Assembly (NCBI GenBank): GCA_030374805.1
Contig: JARGSG010000197.1
Location: 930,001 to 994,000 of the forward strand
Direction: 5' to 3'
Origin: Gracilaria gracilis
Lineage: Eukaryota; Rhodophyta; Florideophyceae; Gracilariales; Gracilariaceae
Length of the DNA: 64,000 nt
A program made the position numbers and the translations under genes. Every line of letters starts with the position of its first letter. Positions within the stretch are counted from its first letter, which is position 1. Positions 30,846 through 40,998 of the stretch are shown here, piece by piece. The notes below the pieces were generated by a model. The model was not told the origin of the DNA and did not search any database. It saw only the letters and a program-made list of their open reading frames with translations.

Positions 30846-32297
30846 ATGGCCGGTGGCCGTCGCCCGTCTAGCTACGTCTCCGGCGCGCGACACGGCTCGG
30901 CAATCGACCGCCAGTTCGTGCAGGAGGCGAATGCCAGTCCACCTCTAACCTCCACCACCGGACCGTCGTTACCGCCTTGGATTCCGTCAATATGGCAACC
31001 GGCGCCTATGCAATCCCCCACTCCGCGCGCCGTAAGGGACAAGCACACCACGGTGGACCCCTCCTCAGTACTTGCTGCCGCACTGGATACCGCCGTTCAA
31101 TCCGCCGTTGAACGCGCTTTGGGAGCTGCTCCGCCTGCTACTTCCACATCACAGCTTACTGTCTCCTCCTCTAACTCTGAGAACAGCGCTGAAGATGAGT
31201 CTTCTCAACCTCTCACGCAGCGCGAGAATGAACTGCTTGACCTCGTTGCTGCGCTCAAGGAGCGCTTGCAACAACGTGATGATGACATTGCGTCTTTGCA
31301 ACACCGAATGAGCTCCCTAGAGAACAGTTTACAACGCCATCAAACCTCCACCCAAACCCATCACCAACGCCTTGAATCTGCTACCACCAACCTTGCGAAG
31401 CACATGTCCGCCACTTTTTCGGTGTCGGACGCCCGTTTAGAGGATCGGTTGACTGCTATCAAGGATCAAATAGCATCTACCCAAAAGTCGGTGTGTAGAT
31501 TACCGAACCATAGCGCCGATATTGCTCATCTTTACTCTCGTTCTCGACAACTCACTTCCGAGCTTTTCAACACTCGCACACACTTCATCACGGAGTTTGA
31601 GAAGTATGCTTCAAAAATGAAGCAATTCGAACAGTCTTTCAAAACTATATCTGATCGATTAAGCTCTGTTGCCGCTGATGCCTCAGCGTCCAATCCGGAC
31701 GTTGAACAATTACGAAGAAGCGTGGAGTCTGCGACGGAGAGTTTGGCCACCGTGCGTTCCAAGCTGAAGAGAGTAGAAACACAGGTTGGAGAGGTTTCGA
31801 AACAAGCCGAAGATTCTGTGGCGCTTAGCGGTGCGTTTGAAGAAAGTATTCGGGCGGGGCTCGACGATATTACGAAAACTGTTTCATCTCTGCATTGTAC
31901 AGTAAGGGAGATAAAGAAAAACCTTCCGCCAAACCCAGATGATACAGACACAAGTTCAAAGAATGGGCTGACGTCCAAGGTTGATTCTCTTGAAACGAAT
32001 CTCAAAGCGCTCAAGCGATTGATTGAATCGAATCTTCGGACGCAATGGAGTGCGGAGAGTATAGTTAAGGAACAGGTCTCTCTCATCACCAAACACGTAT
32101 GCGTTGCAATGCGACAATATACTGCTCGTCGTATATCTGAAAACAATGCGTTAATAGATAAGGCTTTGCGTGCGCGAATTCCGGAGTACGCAGACAATGA
32201 TGATCAGTTTGTATTAGTGCGGGAAGAAGACTTAGAGGGAAATGAATCTGTTGGTATTCATAGATCATCACGCGAACCAAGTTCAGGAGATTCGTAG
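30846..32297 (+). CDS. Coiled-coil protein of unknown function
   Basis: 483 residues from the ATG at 30846 (ATACCATGG). The first 120 residues are Ser/Thr/Pro-rich and disordered. From about residue 125 to 440 the sequence is almost wholly helical with coiled-coil heptads ('ENELLDLVAALKERLQQRDDDIASL'-type repeats), broken by a Pro-rich hinge near residue 360. The acidic tail is disordered. Such a layout is seen in many structural proteins, for example nuclear-envelope or kinetochore proteins. No family signature is clear. It ends only 144 bases before the SPO11 start. Confidence 0.6.
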   Translation: MAGGRRPSSYVSGARHGSAIDRQFVQEANASPPLTSTTGPSLPPWIPSIWQPAPMQSPTPRAVRDKHTTVDPSSVLAAALDTAVQSAVERALGAAPPATSTSQLTVSSSNSENSAEDESSQPLTQRENELLDLVAALKERLQQRDDDIASLQHRMSSLENSLQRHQTSTQTHHQRLESATTNLAKHMSATFSVSDARLEDRLTAIKDQIASTQKSVCRLPNHSADIAHLYSRSRQLTSELFNTRTHFITEFEKYASKMKQFEQSFKTISDRLSSVAADASASNPDVEQLRRSVESATESLATVRSKLKRVETQVGEVSKQAEDSVALSGAFEESIRAGLDDITKTVSSLHCTVREIKKNLPPNPDDTDTSSKNGLTSKVDSLETNLKALKRLIESNLRTQWSAESIVKEQVSLITKHVCVAMRQYTARRISENNALIDKALRARIPEYADNDDQFVLVREEDLEGNESVGIHRSSREPSSGDS

Positions 32298-32440
32298 GAC
32301 TCCAAAAGAAAACTAAACGAAACGAAAGCGAAAGCATGTCTTCTTTTGCCTTCTTCCCTTTCCGCCCTGTTAATCGGCGCCTCAACCTTCTAGTTGTCTT
32401 CAACTGATTACAACACGAGAAGGACTGCCCATCACCATCC

Positions 32441-33942
32441 ATGAATCCTGTGCCACAACGTCAGCCATCATTTCTAGCAGCTGCAGGGATCTTACCGCTT
32501 CAGGCCAGGCATGAGGAACACCCCAGCGTGATCCTAGAGAGGATCGAGTCCCTTGCGTTGAATTTTGCTTATGATATCACAACCGACAGAGCGGATGGCG
32601 TTTTCAAAATGGTGAGCAGGACGTATGCAAACTTCGTTCAGGACGAACAAACAGGCGCTCTCCTGTTCGGGGGGAAGACGACTATTCGCAGGTTTAACAA
32701 ACGAACGGCGTTATCTGTTTCGCGAATGCTGCAAGTCATGTCTGCCGTTCAAAGATTGCTCCTCAGCGGACGGCGAATTTCACAACGAGAACTGTTCTAT
32801 AGGCTGATTTCCTCGTTCGACTCGCAGGCACAGTTAAACATGATGATCCTTGACGTCTCGGCTTTGCTTCGGGCGCCAAGGTACGCCCTCCATATTGGGG
32901 CTGCCACTCGCGGGGTCGTTGCGGGAAAACTCAATGTTGCCTTGTCGGGTTCTTCGTACAAAATCGATTGCGAACATGTCGGACCTGTAAGTTGCTTCCT
33001 CTGGCACAACTGCGTGTACTAAATTTCTTAACCCCGTAGCGCTTAGACTTGCTAATGGCAGCGTGTTCTTCGTCTCCTCAGAATGGTTGGCCGATTCCGG
33101 GCGATGTCCTTGTCGCAATGTCGGTGGTTGTAGCTTCATCTGCGAGTTACATCTTAGGTACGTTTCGAAAGAGTGAAGAGCTGTGATTGTTTTGGAACGC
33201 AAGTGGTAGAAATTGATATTGACAAGATTCGCATGTGTTCCAGTGATCGAGAAGTTTGGTATATTCACAAGACTTGTGCAGGATAGGATTTACGACAAGC
33301 TTCCTTGCATCTTAGTGTGTGGGAAAGGATACCCTTCTGTTGCTACTCGAGCAATGACTTCGCTTTTGGCATCCAGGCTTCGGTAAGCAAACTGAAACTT
33401 TGTCTCATGGGCACAACGTTTCCGCACAAGCTTGCGATAGACGAGTGTCATGTTCAATGTCCTGGCATATAACTAACCGACGCCATAGAATTCCGGTACT
33501 CGGTCTGGCTGATTTCAACCCACATGGCGCTTGTTTATTGCAGTGCTATCGTAGTGGGAGTGCAAGGTCAGGCGTCGAAGGCTCCCAATTCAGTAGGTTA
33601 TCTTCCAAAGTCTTTTGCTCATTGTGATTCTTCAGCTAGATTCTTACCATTCTTCGTTAAGTGTGCAACTTGCGCTGGCTTGGGCTTAGATCACCTCATA
33701 TATCGAAATATTCCTACATTGGTCTTAGCGGTGAAGCACCTACTGCAAGAGATCTGGCTATAATCCGAGGCCTGCAGCGCAATCACAGTGTCTTCCGCGA
33801 GAATGAACGATACGCTCACGAGTTAAACGCCATGAAGCACCTCGGGAAGTATGAGTTGCAATGGCTATATGGACATTCTTCTGGAACAGACTTCCTCCAA
33901 GACTTTGTTATAGAATCCATACTTCACGGTGATTATCTTTAG
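32441..33942 (+). CDS. SPO11: Meiotic recombination protein SPO11 (topoisomerase VI A-like, 5 exons)
   Basis: Exons are 32441-32986, 33082-33157, 33244-33382, 33489-33592 and 33662-33942, all with GT-AG introns. They sum to 1146 bases (381 residues). The N-terminal winged-helix part has the catalytic Tyr120 in 'SQRELFYRL' and the block 'DVSALLRAPRYALHIGAA'. The Toprim part has Glu210 in 'VIEKFG', 'GKGYPS', and the acidic motif 'LADFNPHG'. The C-terminal part has 'LRWLGLR' and 'ELNAMKHLGKYELQWL'. SPO11 makes the double-strand breaks that start meiotic recombination. The second Toprim acid is Asn264 (DxN in place of DxD). A complete SPO11 indicates a sexual cycle or its recent loss. The gene ends three bases from the BolA stop on the other strand. 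Confidence 0.95.
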
Positions 33943-33945
33943 AAG

Positions 33946-34248
33946 TCATGACGATGATTTACATTCCGAAGGTGCCTTGGTCTTCATTGAAAGCGCGTGG
34001 ACTCTGTCACGGAGCTCTTCGGAGAGAATTGAGTATATCTTCCTCTGACGTTGGATCAATGGCATTCCTTCAAAGACCTCGGATACCACTTCCAAATCAA
34101 AATGCGTTTCTGGCAGCCCGGGGCTCTCCTTATGACCAGCATGGAGGTGCGACTCATCCTTTAATTGAAGCGAAACTGGTCGAAGAGCTGCAGTCAGTTT
34201 CTGGGTTATTCTGATGTAGATCGGCCCGTGACGCACAACGGAAGCCAT
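33946..34248 (-). CDS. BolA-like protein
   Basis: 100 residues in one exon, from the ATG at 34248. The family core is complete: 'LQLKDESHLHAGH', 'ETHFDLEVVSEVFEG', 'RQRKIYSILSEEL' and 'VHALSMKTKAPSE'. BolA proteins pair with monothiol glutaredoxins and work in iron-sulfur cluster delivery or iron signalling. The conserved His in 'VHALS' is present. The usual RHR is RQR here. There is no obvious targeting peptide, so cytosolic location or a missing upstream exon are both possible. Tail to tail with SPO11, the two stop codons being three bases apart, so the 3' UTRs must overlap. Confidence 0.88.
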   Translation of the reverse strand: MASVVRHGPIYIRITQKLTAALRPVSLQLKDESHLHAGHKESPGLPETHFDLEVVSEVFEGMPLIQRQRKIYSILSEELRDRVHALSMKTKAPSECKSSS

Positions 34249-35548
34249 AGGGAAAACGTTGGGATCGACAGTAAGGATCAGATCACCGCGTTGAATGATG
34301 AAGAGGATTCGTAACTTGGTTTCTTGAATAGCTTGCTTCGAAAGCCCAGAACAGACGCGAAAGCAGTTTCGAGCGATGTAACACCGTTGTATCTACAGTT
34401 CTGTTCCACGATCGTATCGGTCGTACAGTAACGCTAACAGGGTTACCTTTGGTACCTTTGACGGTACATACAGTAGCGTTCGCCCAATATCTACTTTACA
34501 AAAATGGGTTTCAACGTAGCCGGGAATAAGGGATTTTTTGCTCCGCTAATGAGAATCCAGAATGCTTCACAGAGGTTAGTGTAGAACACTACTCTCTCAC
34601 GAGGAAGGCCTGTACGTATCTAATCAGGCGGTTTCTTAATAGTATCAGCATCAACGAATTCCACTAAGATGAGTTACTCTCCTTGTGTTTCGGGATAGCG
34701 AACCCAGGACCACAGTAAATGAGAAGAAGAACACCTTACCCTTGTCGCCCATGAAAAGGAGGCAAACATAACTTTCTTGACATGAAAAGAAGAAAAGACC
34801 CAGAAAACTTGGAAGTTTATCCACAAGGCCGTACCGTCTGGAGTTTCTTAAAGGGACAAGAGGATTGCCATACCCTCTTTCTCAGGGTTGTGCAAACTAG
34901 CATGCGTAGCTGAAGAGCCGGTCTGTCGTGAAGGCAGAAAGGAAGAGGTGTGGATGCATCGGTGGTTAGTTCGAGAAATGGGTAGATACAGAGGTGCTGC
35001 CCCAATGGCCCATTGGGCCAGTTCACTGGCCAAATGCAGCTTCGTTGACAACGTATGGATAATACACGGACCACCAATAAGCCCAGGGCTTCTCAGAGCG
35101 CGTTTACGCTGCATGATGACATGTTTGCAAGAAATGTCACACGAAATGTTTGTAGCTCTTCCATCTATCCAGATACACGTCATGAATTTGCCTCACTGAA
35201 CGCGCCCTTTTCAGGTCCACGGTGACGCATTGAAAACAAGCGTTTATGCTCATCATGCGAACACGGCCCTGCGCATTGGAATGCCTTCAACAAAACTAGC
35301 AGCTTTATCAGCGGGTAATTCACGTACTAACCCGAACTTCTGCGAAATGTTTTCTCCAATCCGTCGACCTTAACCCAAACTAACCCTCTTCAAACCGATA
35401 CGGAGCACTCCGGTTTGGGAGAAGCGGCTCACACTTGACACGTCTTTCGATGCATGAAGTTAATTCCACGTACAACTTTTCCTTGTTATTATTGCTTAGC
35501 TGAATAACACATCCTAGCGGAACTGATATCTTACAAACGCACGAACCC
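34249..35548. other. Intergenic region
   Basis: 1.3 kb between the BolA gene (minus) and the membrane-protein gene (plus). Open frames of 86-111 codons at 34817-35199 overlap one another on both strands and show no recognisable domain. I see no supported gene. Confidence 0.45.
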
Positions 35549-36430
35549 ATGGACAACCAAGGAGATACAAGCTTACGGCCCGAAACGAATGCCGAACACA
35601 CCCAAGAGTCTGATGAGCAATCCAATGAAGCATCCGAAAATCCGCAGGCCGATGTCGCAGATACAGTAGCTCCCTCCAGTACCGAGAGAGAAGGTTCTGT
35701 CAACTCATCCGATTCCTCACCGCTTAACGTACCACAGACCGAAACAAGCGAGCAAGCATCAGAGCAATCGGTTCAAACTAACGCCCGCATCGCAACCGTC
35801 ATATACGACATGTTAATCCGCGGAAGCGGCGACAACACGGAGAACGAAACGTACTACACAGAGCTCATAAACAACTTCCCCGTATCCGCAGTATTGGCAC
35901 GCGAATACGCCACACATGTGGCGGAGACCATTTTCCAACCAATGCAATATACAATATACGCGCAAGAAGCCATGCGACGACGGAGGATGATTTTGCGACG
36001 AATTAGCATCTCCTCCATGTCCATGCTCTTCGGAATAGGAAGTGCACTTGTAGCCTCATTGTGGCTGTGGTTTGTAATCTCGCTAGCGATTGCAGCTACT
36101 CTAGCACGCGCTGTTAGAAGTGATGCATTCACTTCCGCAGTACATTTTTTCGCAAGTCCAATACTGAAGACTGAAGGCCTGACACGGCTCTTGTATGAAT
36201 GGGTGTTCAACTTTATGAACCAGGAGAATCCTATCGTTGCAATTCGAAATCACGGTTCAATGGCAGGGATGAGGACGACTTTCAGTCCCAATCTACACAT
36301 TACGACTGTATTTCTTATTCCAGTTGTAATTGGCCTCGTCTATGGAATCATCGGGGGTCTGCTTGCGATTACCATCAACATGGGTCTCAATACGATTGGA
36401 GGTATCCGATATGAAGCTCATGACGATTAG
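35549..36430 (+). CDS. Membrane protein of unknown function
   Basis: 293 residues from the ATG at 35549 (ACCCATGG). The first 80 residues are acidic, rich in Ser, Glu and Gln, and disordered. A soluble helical part follows (about 80-145), including a basic 'RRRRMILRR'. Then comes a long hydrophobic hairpin ('MLFGIGSALVASLWLWFVISLAIAATLA', split as one or two spans), a linker, and a C-terminal hydrophobic segment with 'LIPVVIGLVYGIIGGLLAI'. No family is recognised. It converges with the rhomboid-like gene. Confidence 0.6.
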   Translation: MDNQGDTSLRPETNAEHTQESDEQSNEASENPQADVADTVAPSSTEREGSVNSSDSSPLNVPQTETSEQASEQSVQTNARIATVIYDMLIRGSGDNTENETYYTELINNFPVSAVLAREYATHVAETIFQPMQYTIYAQEAMRRRRMILRRISISSMSMLFGIGSALVASLWLWFVISLAIAATLARAVRSDAFTSAVHFFASPILKTEGLTRLLYEWVFNFMNQENPIVAIRNHGSMAGMRTTFSPNLHITTVFLIPVVIGLVYGIIGGLLAITINMGLNTIGGIRYEAHDD

Positions 36431-36644
36431 TGTTTTGTGAAATGTAACGCTTTGTTGCCATTGATTCAACCACCACTCAAACATTCTTTCGTAGAGAAAC
36501 GGAGAAATGTTTGGTAGAGTTAGGTTACGGCTGGAACAAGAACAAGGTGGTAGTTCGAAGTTGGTAGTGCGAGATTGCAGAAGCGCAAGTAAAAAAGCAA
36601 GAGAGCGACTCGCATTTGTCGCAGTTTGAATTTGAAGGCGGCAA

Positions 36645-37775
36645 TTACGTTTCCGTAGTAGTTGACATGTTAATGGAGCAGAACAGCCACGCGCCCAATG
36701 AAGCGCCGGTATGTGCAATGTAGTCGGCAATGCGTTTCTTGCCCGCCAGGAAGAAGGAATCAAACAAAACGTTAAGCATGAGCAGCTCAAAAGGTCGGGC
36801 ACCTCCAGGTAACGGCTCGTTACAAGAAGGCGATAGACAGGCAGCAACCAACAAAGCGTATACGCAGGCGCCACCTCCATTGATCTCCAGTGGCGTACTG
36901 GGCGCAATGTACTGCGAGGCAAAAATGGAACGACGGGTCAAAACAAGCATGGCCAACGCTGTTGAGGTAGCTGAGGAGGTTAGCACAATGCCATACAATC
37001 CCGACAGCGTGACGATTCGATTCGAAACCAGAAGCGGTGCGAGATAATTGAGCGACACGATAGTTCTAAAGAGTCGAAGAAGAGATCCACCATGAGAAAG
37101 ATGGAAGAAGATCATGCACCACCAATGGCCCTTTTCTCGAAGATTGTGCCAGGTGAGAGTGAAATGGTTCTTGGCACGACTCGGGATCATGAACCACAGC
37201 ACGCCGACGATAGAGAAGAAGGCAATGAGCCATTCCCACGGACGATCCGGCAAAGATCGTTCGCGAAATGGCGCAAATGAAGGACCACGCCGATACGAAA
37301 ACAGCACGCGGCGCAAGCGACGCAAGCGACGAACATGAGATCGCAAGAAGCGGATGAGGTTCGGCAGCTCAACCGATCCGGTGAAACGCGCAGGATGCGG
37401 CACCGGCAACCACAAGGTGAGTATGCCAATGAAAGCGAAGCCAGGATTATCGACGGTAGGAAACGGCTTGGATCGAGCGACGGTGAAGATGGCATAATCA
37501 ATAGTCTCAAACTCCAGATCGCGTAACATAGCCGGCGCCAGGCGATGCGGCGCAAACCACATCTCCAGCGCCACAGAGAGCTGTGGATAGGCGCGTCTGG
37601 ACTCGATGCAGAGCGGAAAGGATCCATCCAGACATTTTCGGAGTGGTACAGTGGACGACGGCGTGATGCTACGAATGAAAGCTGCGAAACTCGAAGTGGA
37701 TGACGCAGACGGATTGGTGGCCACCAACACCCAAAGCACGAGAAGCGCCAGCGCGGCGCGACGCACGAAACCCAT
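36645..37775 (-). CDS. Rhomboid-like membrane protein, probably proteolytically inactive
   Basis: 376 residues from the ATG at 37775. The frame is open further upstream but without a better start, and this ATG begins a signal-like 'MGFVRRAALALLVLWVLVA'. After a lumenal-type region the protein has a rhomboid topology: 'WHNLREKGHWWCMIFFHLSHGG', several membrane spans, then 'INGGGACVYALLVAA' at the place of the GxSG serine motif and 'DYIAHTGASLGAWLF' at the place of the catalytic-His span. The His is kept, but the Ser is Gly/Ala, so it should not cut peptide bonds. Such pseudoproteases (iRhom/derlin-like) work in protein quality control or trafficking. Family placement is moderately sure. Confidence 0.6.
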   Translation of the reverse strand: MGFVRRAALALLVLWVLVATNPSASSTSSFAAFIRSITPSSTVPLRKCLDGSFPLCIESRRAYPQLSVALEMWFAPHRLAPAMLRDLEFETIDYAIFTVARSKPFPTVDNPGFAFIGILTLWLPVPHPARFTGSVELPNLIRFLRSHVRRLRRLRRVLFSYRRGPSFAPFRERSLPDRPWEWLIAFFSIVGVLWFMIPSRAKNHFTLTWHNLREKGHWWCMIFFHLSHGGSLLRLFRTIVSLNYLAPLLVSNRIVTLSGLYGIVLTSSATSTALAMLVLTRRSIFASQYIAPSTPLEINGGGACVYALLVAACLSPSCNEPLPGGARPFELLMLNVLFDSFFLAGKKRIADYIAHTGASLGAWLFCSINMSTTTET

Positions 37776-38286
37776 GGCGCTAACAAGCGACACGCATCGC
37801 ACCAAGCGCCACACACACCCGCAGCGTCGCGCTCGAGGCCCACGGCGCAAGCGCGTCCACCGCGGGGGCCGCAGCCTCCTTCGCGCCCTGGCGAAGGCGC
37901 GCCCATCATGTGCGGCGAGCGTGCGCTCCACAGCCCCCTCAATTACAGCCCATCCGCTGCTTACAGACGCTTCCGCCGCCTCTTCGCTTTGAGCCGATTT
38001 TTTGAGATTGTTTGCGCGAGCGCGTTCTATGATTGGCCTGTTTTGGAGGCGTCTTCGCCGTGTGGCTGCAAAATCTGGGTGTGGCCAATGGGCGCGCGTC
38101 AACGCTTTTCACGTGCTATGCACTGGCTTGCCGCCCCGATTTGTTGTTGGAGTTGCACCTCGTCGCCTTCCATCTCTTTCGTCTCCTTCTCTTGTTCGTC
38201 GCCGCCGCCAAGTAAAGCCTTAGAGAACGCCTGTGTCGTTGACTCTTTGTCGTTGTTGTCGCACTTTCAAAGAACGCTTACGCACC
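37776..38286. other. Divergent promoter region
   Basis: GC-rich 510 bases between the rhomboid-like gene (minus) and the next gene (plus). Open frames here extend those of the genes but lack good starts. Confidence 0.5.
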
Positions 38287-38757
38287 ATGAGCACGTTTTC
38301 CGCCTGTCAGACCGCCTTCACGCAGGCGGCACCTGTGTCCGGCTCCTGCTTGCAAAAGACGCTGCGGTGTGTGCGCAGGGCGCGGCCGCGGGTGGCGCTT
38401 ATGACGTTGCACCCGCAGGACCTTTCGTGGAGATCTGAGCGTGATCGACATGCTGTTGAGAGCGAGTTTATCTCCATTCGGCTCGATGGCAAGGTGGATG
38501 CTGATATGGCCATGTTGAGAGAACGCATGCAAATGTTGGGGCAGAAGGAGAAGCAATGGGCCGATATTTGTCATCAGTTCTTGTCATTTTCTATGCTTAC
38601 GGGCCTTCCTCTGATTGACCGTGATACGGGAGAGCCTACTTTCAGGGCTTGGATTCTGTTCTCGTTGTCTGCTGCTGTGCCGCTCTACATGGTGGCTTTG
38701 GTACTGAATTGGTTTCACACTACGTCTGTGTCGTTTGGAAGCGCGCTGCCTTTATAG
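38287..38757 (+). CDS. Small single-span membrane protein, possibly plastid
   Basis: 156 residues from the ATG at 38287 (CACCATGA). The first 40 residues are Ser/Ala/Arg-rich with Phe at position 4 and 11 and no acids, like a plastid transit peptide. A charged helical region follows ('KVDADMAMLRERMQMLGQKEKQW'), and near the C-terminus a single membrane span ('AWILFSLSAAVPLYMVALVLNWF'). No family is recognised. Plastid location is inferred from composition only. Confidence 0.55.
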   Translation: MSTFSACQTAFTQAAPVSGSCLQKTLRCVRRARPRVALMTLHPQDLSWRSERDRHAVESEFISIRLDGKVDADMAMLRERMQMLGQKEKQWADICHQFLSFSMLTGLPLIDRDTGEPTFRAWILFSLSAAVPLYMVALVLNWFHTTSVSFGSALPL

Positions 38758-39187
38758 CTGTTGAATATCATGCCAAACATGTTACAACTCTACGAGCGGG
38801 TCATGTGTCTAATTTCCGCTTCTTCCCTTAAACGCACACTTGAACCATCTATGCGTATTTCGCTTCTTGACCTCGTTGACCACTCGTGCAAGTCTGTTAA
38901 CAGATGTAAGATATCGTTGTAGCTTTTTGGCTGCAGAGCTGCATCTTATTGGCTCTTTTTTGTCTTTTTGCAAACCGTTTTTCTCGTATTTAGATATTCG
39001 AAACGATGCGTAACTGGTGCAGCGAAGGCAGAGAAATCCTCAACTTTCGCAATGGCTCGCCTTCCTTTCGCAACCACACAAACCAGTCTTACCAACCGTT
39101 TTCCGTAGCGCTCCTCCTTGTAGCTTCAACAGCTACAAGGAGCATCGTCTGTTCCCAAACAACATAGCTTGTTCGGCGTTGAAACAA
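38758..39187. other. Region upstream of the haemoglobin gene, may hold its first exon
   Basis: The truncated-haemoglobin frame stays open from 39017, so part of this stretch may be a transit-peptide exon. An inverted repeat CTCCTTGTAGC/GCTACAAGGAG (39114-39124 and 39132-39142) lies within it. Confidence 0.4.
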
Positions 39188-39688
39188 ATGCAAGAGCTTC
39201 GCCAACAAGCAACTGAGCAGAGCGGCGTACCGCATAGCGCCGTCGAAGAAGCTCGCGCCGCCAATCTGTATCAAAAACTAGGTTGGCACACAATTTGCGC
39301 TCTTTCGCACGCGTTCTATACCAGCGTCTACGAAGATGAAGAGTGGTTTCGTCGTTTATTCGCGAACACGACCCGCGAGGCCGCGATGAGGAATCAGCGA
39401 GAGTTCTTGGCGCAAGAATTCGGTGGCCCGCCTCTGTATAAAGAACGAAAGGGTCATACTGCTATTCTTGGACGACACGGTCCGTATGCTGTGGATGGTC
39501 GTGCAGCGGAGCGCTGGTTAGAGCATATGAATGCTGCAGTGCATGCTGTCGTTGAAGACAAGGAGCTTCGAGTGATTATGATGAGATATTTTAGACACAT
39601 GGCATGGTATATTGTGTTTGGTAAGCGGCTGGTAAATGGTATGAGGACAGTTGGCTACTACGGAAAGCATACTGAAGGTCAGGTTTAA
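39188..39688 (+). CDS. Truncated haemoglobin, group 2 (TrHbO)
   Basis: The first in-frame ATG is 39188, giving 166 residues. The frame is open back to 39017, so an N-terminal extension with an upstream exon is possible. The globin core has 'LYQKLGW', Tyr B10 in 'HAFYTSVYED', 'WFRRLFANTTREAAMRNQREFLAQEFGGPPLY', 'RKGHTAILGRHGPY' with the proximal His, and the group-2 signature Trp in 'AERWLEHM'. Group 2 proteins bind oxygen or NO in a 2-over-2 fold. They are typical of bacteria, plants and algae. All heme-pocket residues I can place are present. Confidence 0.88.
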   Translation: MQELRQQATEQSGVPHSAVEEARAANLYQKLGWHTICALSHAFYTSVYEDEEWFRRLFANTTREAAMRNQREFLAQEFGGPPLYKERKGHTAILGRHGPYAVDGRAAERWLEHMNAAVHAVVEDKELRVIMMRYFRHMAWYIVFGKRLVNGMRTVGYYGKHTEGQV

Positions 39689-40040
39689 CCATGACGGGGA
39701 AGATACAAACGAACACCGCACCCGTCATGAGATGTAACACTGTAGTACTATTCACTATTTCATTATGATGATGCGTGCCAAGTTGGTACGTGAATTTTGT
39801 GCAGTCTCACATTATGGGTTGCGCAGGGCTCCAGTTCATGTCGGTTTCAAACGACGAGAACTGGAGACTGCATGCGTGGCGGTGTAGATGCCTTGTTCCA
39901 GTAGATACCACAGATAGGGCGAAAGGATTGGGGGGAATTTAGGGGAGGGGACGAAAAACTCGAGACTCCCAACTCTACCGTGGAATTGTACTACTACGAA
40001 TGTAGAAGCACGCGAGGGCTTCTCTTACCACAAGCGTTAC

Positions 40041-40481
40041 ATGTCTTTTTCTTTATTCGGACAATTTGTTGTAACTCCTAACACAACAGAGTTCCATCTT
40101 ACAGATATCTACCTTCGTAGTTCTCTCTCCTCAGAAAGGCCAGAATCTTTTTTGGTGCTTCCAAAATATGGTATAGCGTTAACGCTACCCTTGTATGGCT
40201 ACATATGGTCTAAAATTACATGTTTAGTAGAGGGAAGAGTGGTGCGTTCGTGCGTAAGAACGTTTGAATGCCCAGAAGCGGTACTCGGTGTATCACATGA
40301 TCCCCGCAATGTGATGGACATATTGTCGCTGGCGTTGCCTAACGGTCGAGCGTGCGCTCGATCGTGGAATGGGTCCCTCTCCGGCGGCTCGGGCCCTTCT
40401 TTTTCTGTCTCGTGTCCCAATTGCTCACGTGATTTCATGTTCATCACGCAGCTGGCCGACCGATTTTCGTATTGCATTTAG
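40041..40481 (+). CDS. Possible small protein, unrecognised
   Basis: 146 codons from the ATG at 40041. The predicted protein mixes beta-like and hydrophobic segments ('FLVLPKYGIALTLPLYGYIW') with a CxxC near its end ('SCPNCSRDF'). No homology is recognised; it could be chance. Confidence 0.2.
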   Translation: MSFSLFGQFVVTPNTTEFHLTDIYLRSSLSSERPESFLVLPKYGIALTLPLYGYIWSKITCLVEGRVVRSCVRTFECPEAVLGVSHDPRNVMDILSLALPNGRACARSWNGSLSGGSGPSFSVSCPNCSRDFMFITQLADRFSYCI

Positions 40482-40969
40482 AGCGCTTTAAGTCTCCCAT
40501 CGAGGCATGGACGCTGTATCCAGCTGGTGTCCGCACTCGTTCTGTGGCATATGATAGATAGTGATGTGATAAGGATCTAACATGAAAGAAAAACATCATA
40601 CGTACTGTATTAGTGAAGGTCACGATCATGATGATGACGACTACAGCAGACCATGGTCTGTGGACGTCAGCGACAAGCTGTATCGGGAAGCAATACTGGC
40701 AAGTGAAGATACCACAACGCTTCCGCAGTCTCAATTCAAACGAGGCGTTTGTGAGAAGATAACAAACAGCTGTCTACTGTACCTTCGTAAAGAGGGCTTA
40801 AGGGTTAGCCGCCAACCTTTCGTGCGAGTGCTGCGATCAATCAAGCATTAGGGTGGGCATGCTCGACCAAGAGGCGAGAGACTGCGGTGAGCTGGAGGGG
40901 TGAAATCCACTTCAATAAAAGCTACGTGGGTCAGCAGCAAGGTTCGACACCATTGAATGACACTGAACC

Positions 40970-40998
40970 AGCGGCGTTTTCCACTGGAAAACGCCGCT
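40970..40998. repeat. Perfect hairpin, 13-base stem and 3-base loop
   Basis: AGCGGCGTTTTCC-ACT-GGAAAACGCCGCT. No gene lies next to it, so its role is unknown. Confidence 0.75.

Noticed and set aside
34817-35199. Overlapping frames of 86-111 codons on both strands
   Set aside because: Neither strand shows family motifs, and the frames mask each other.
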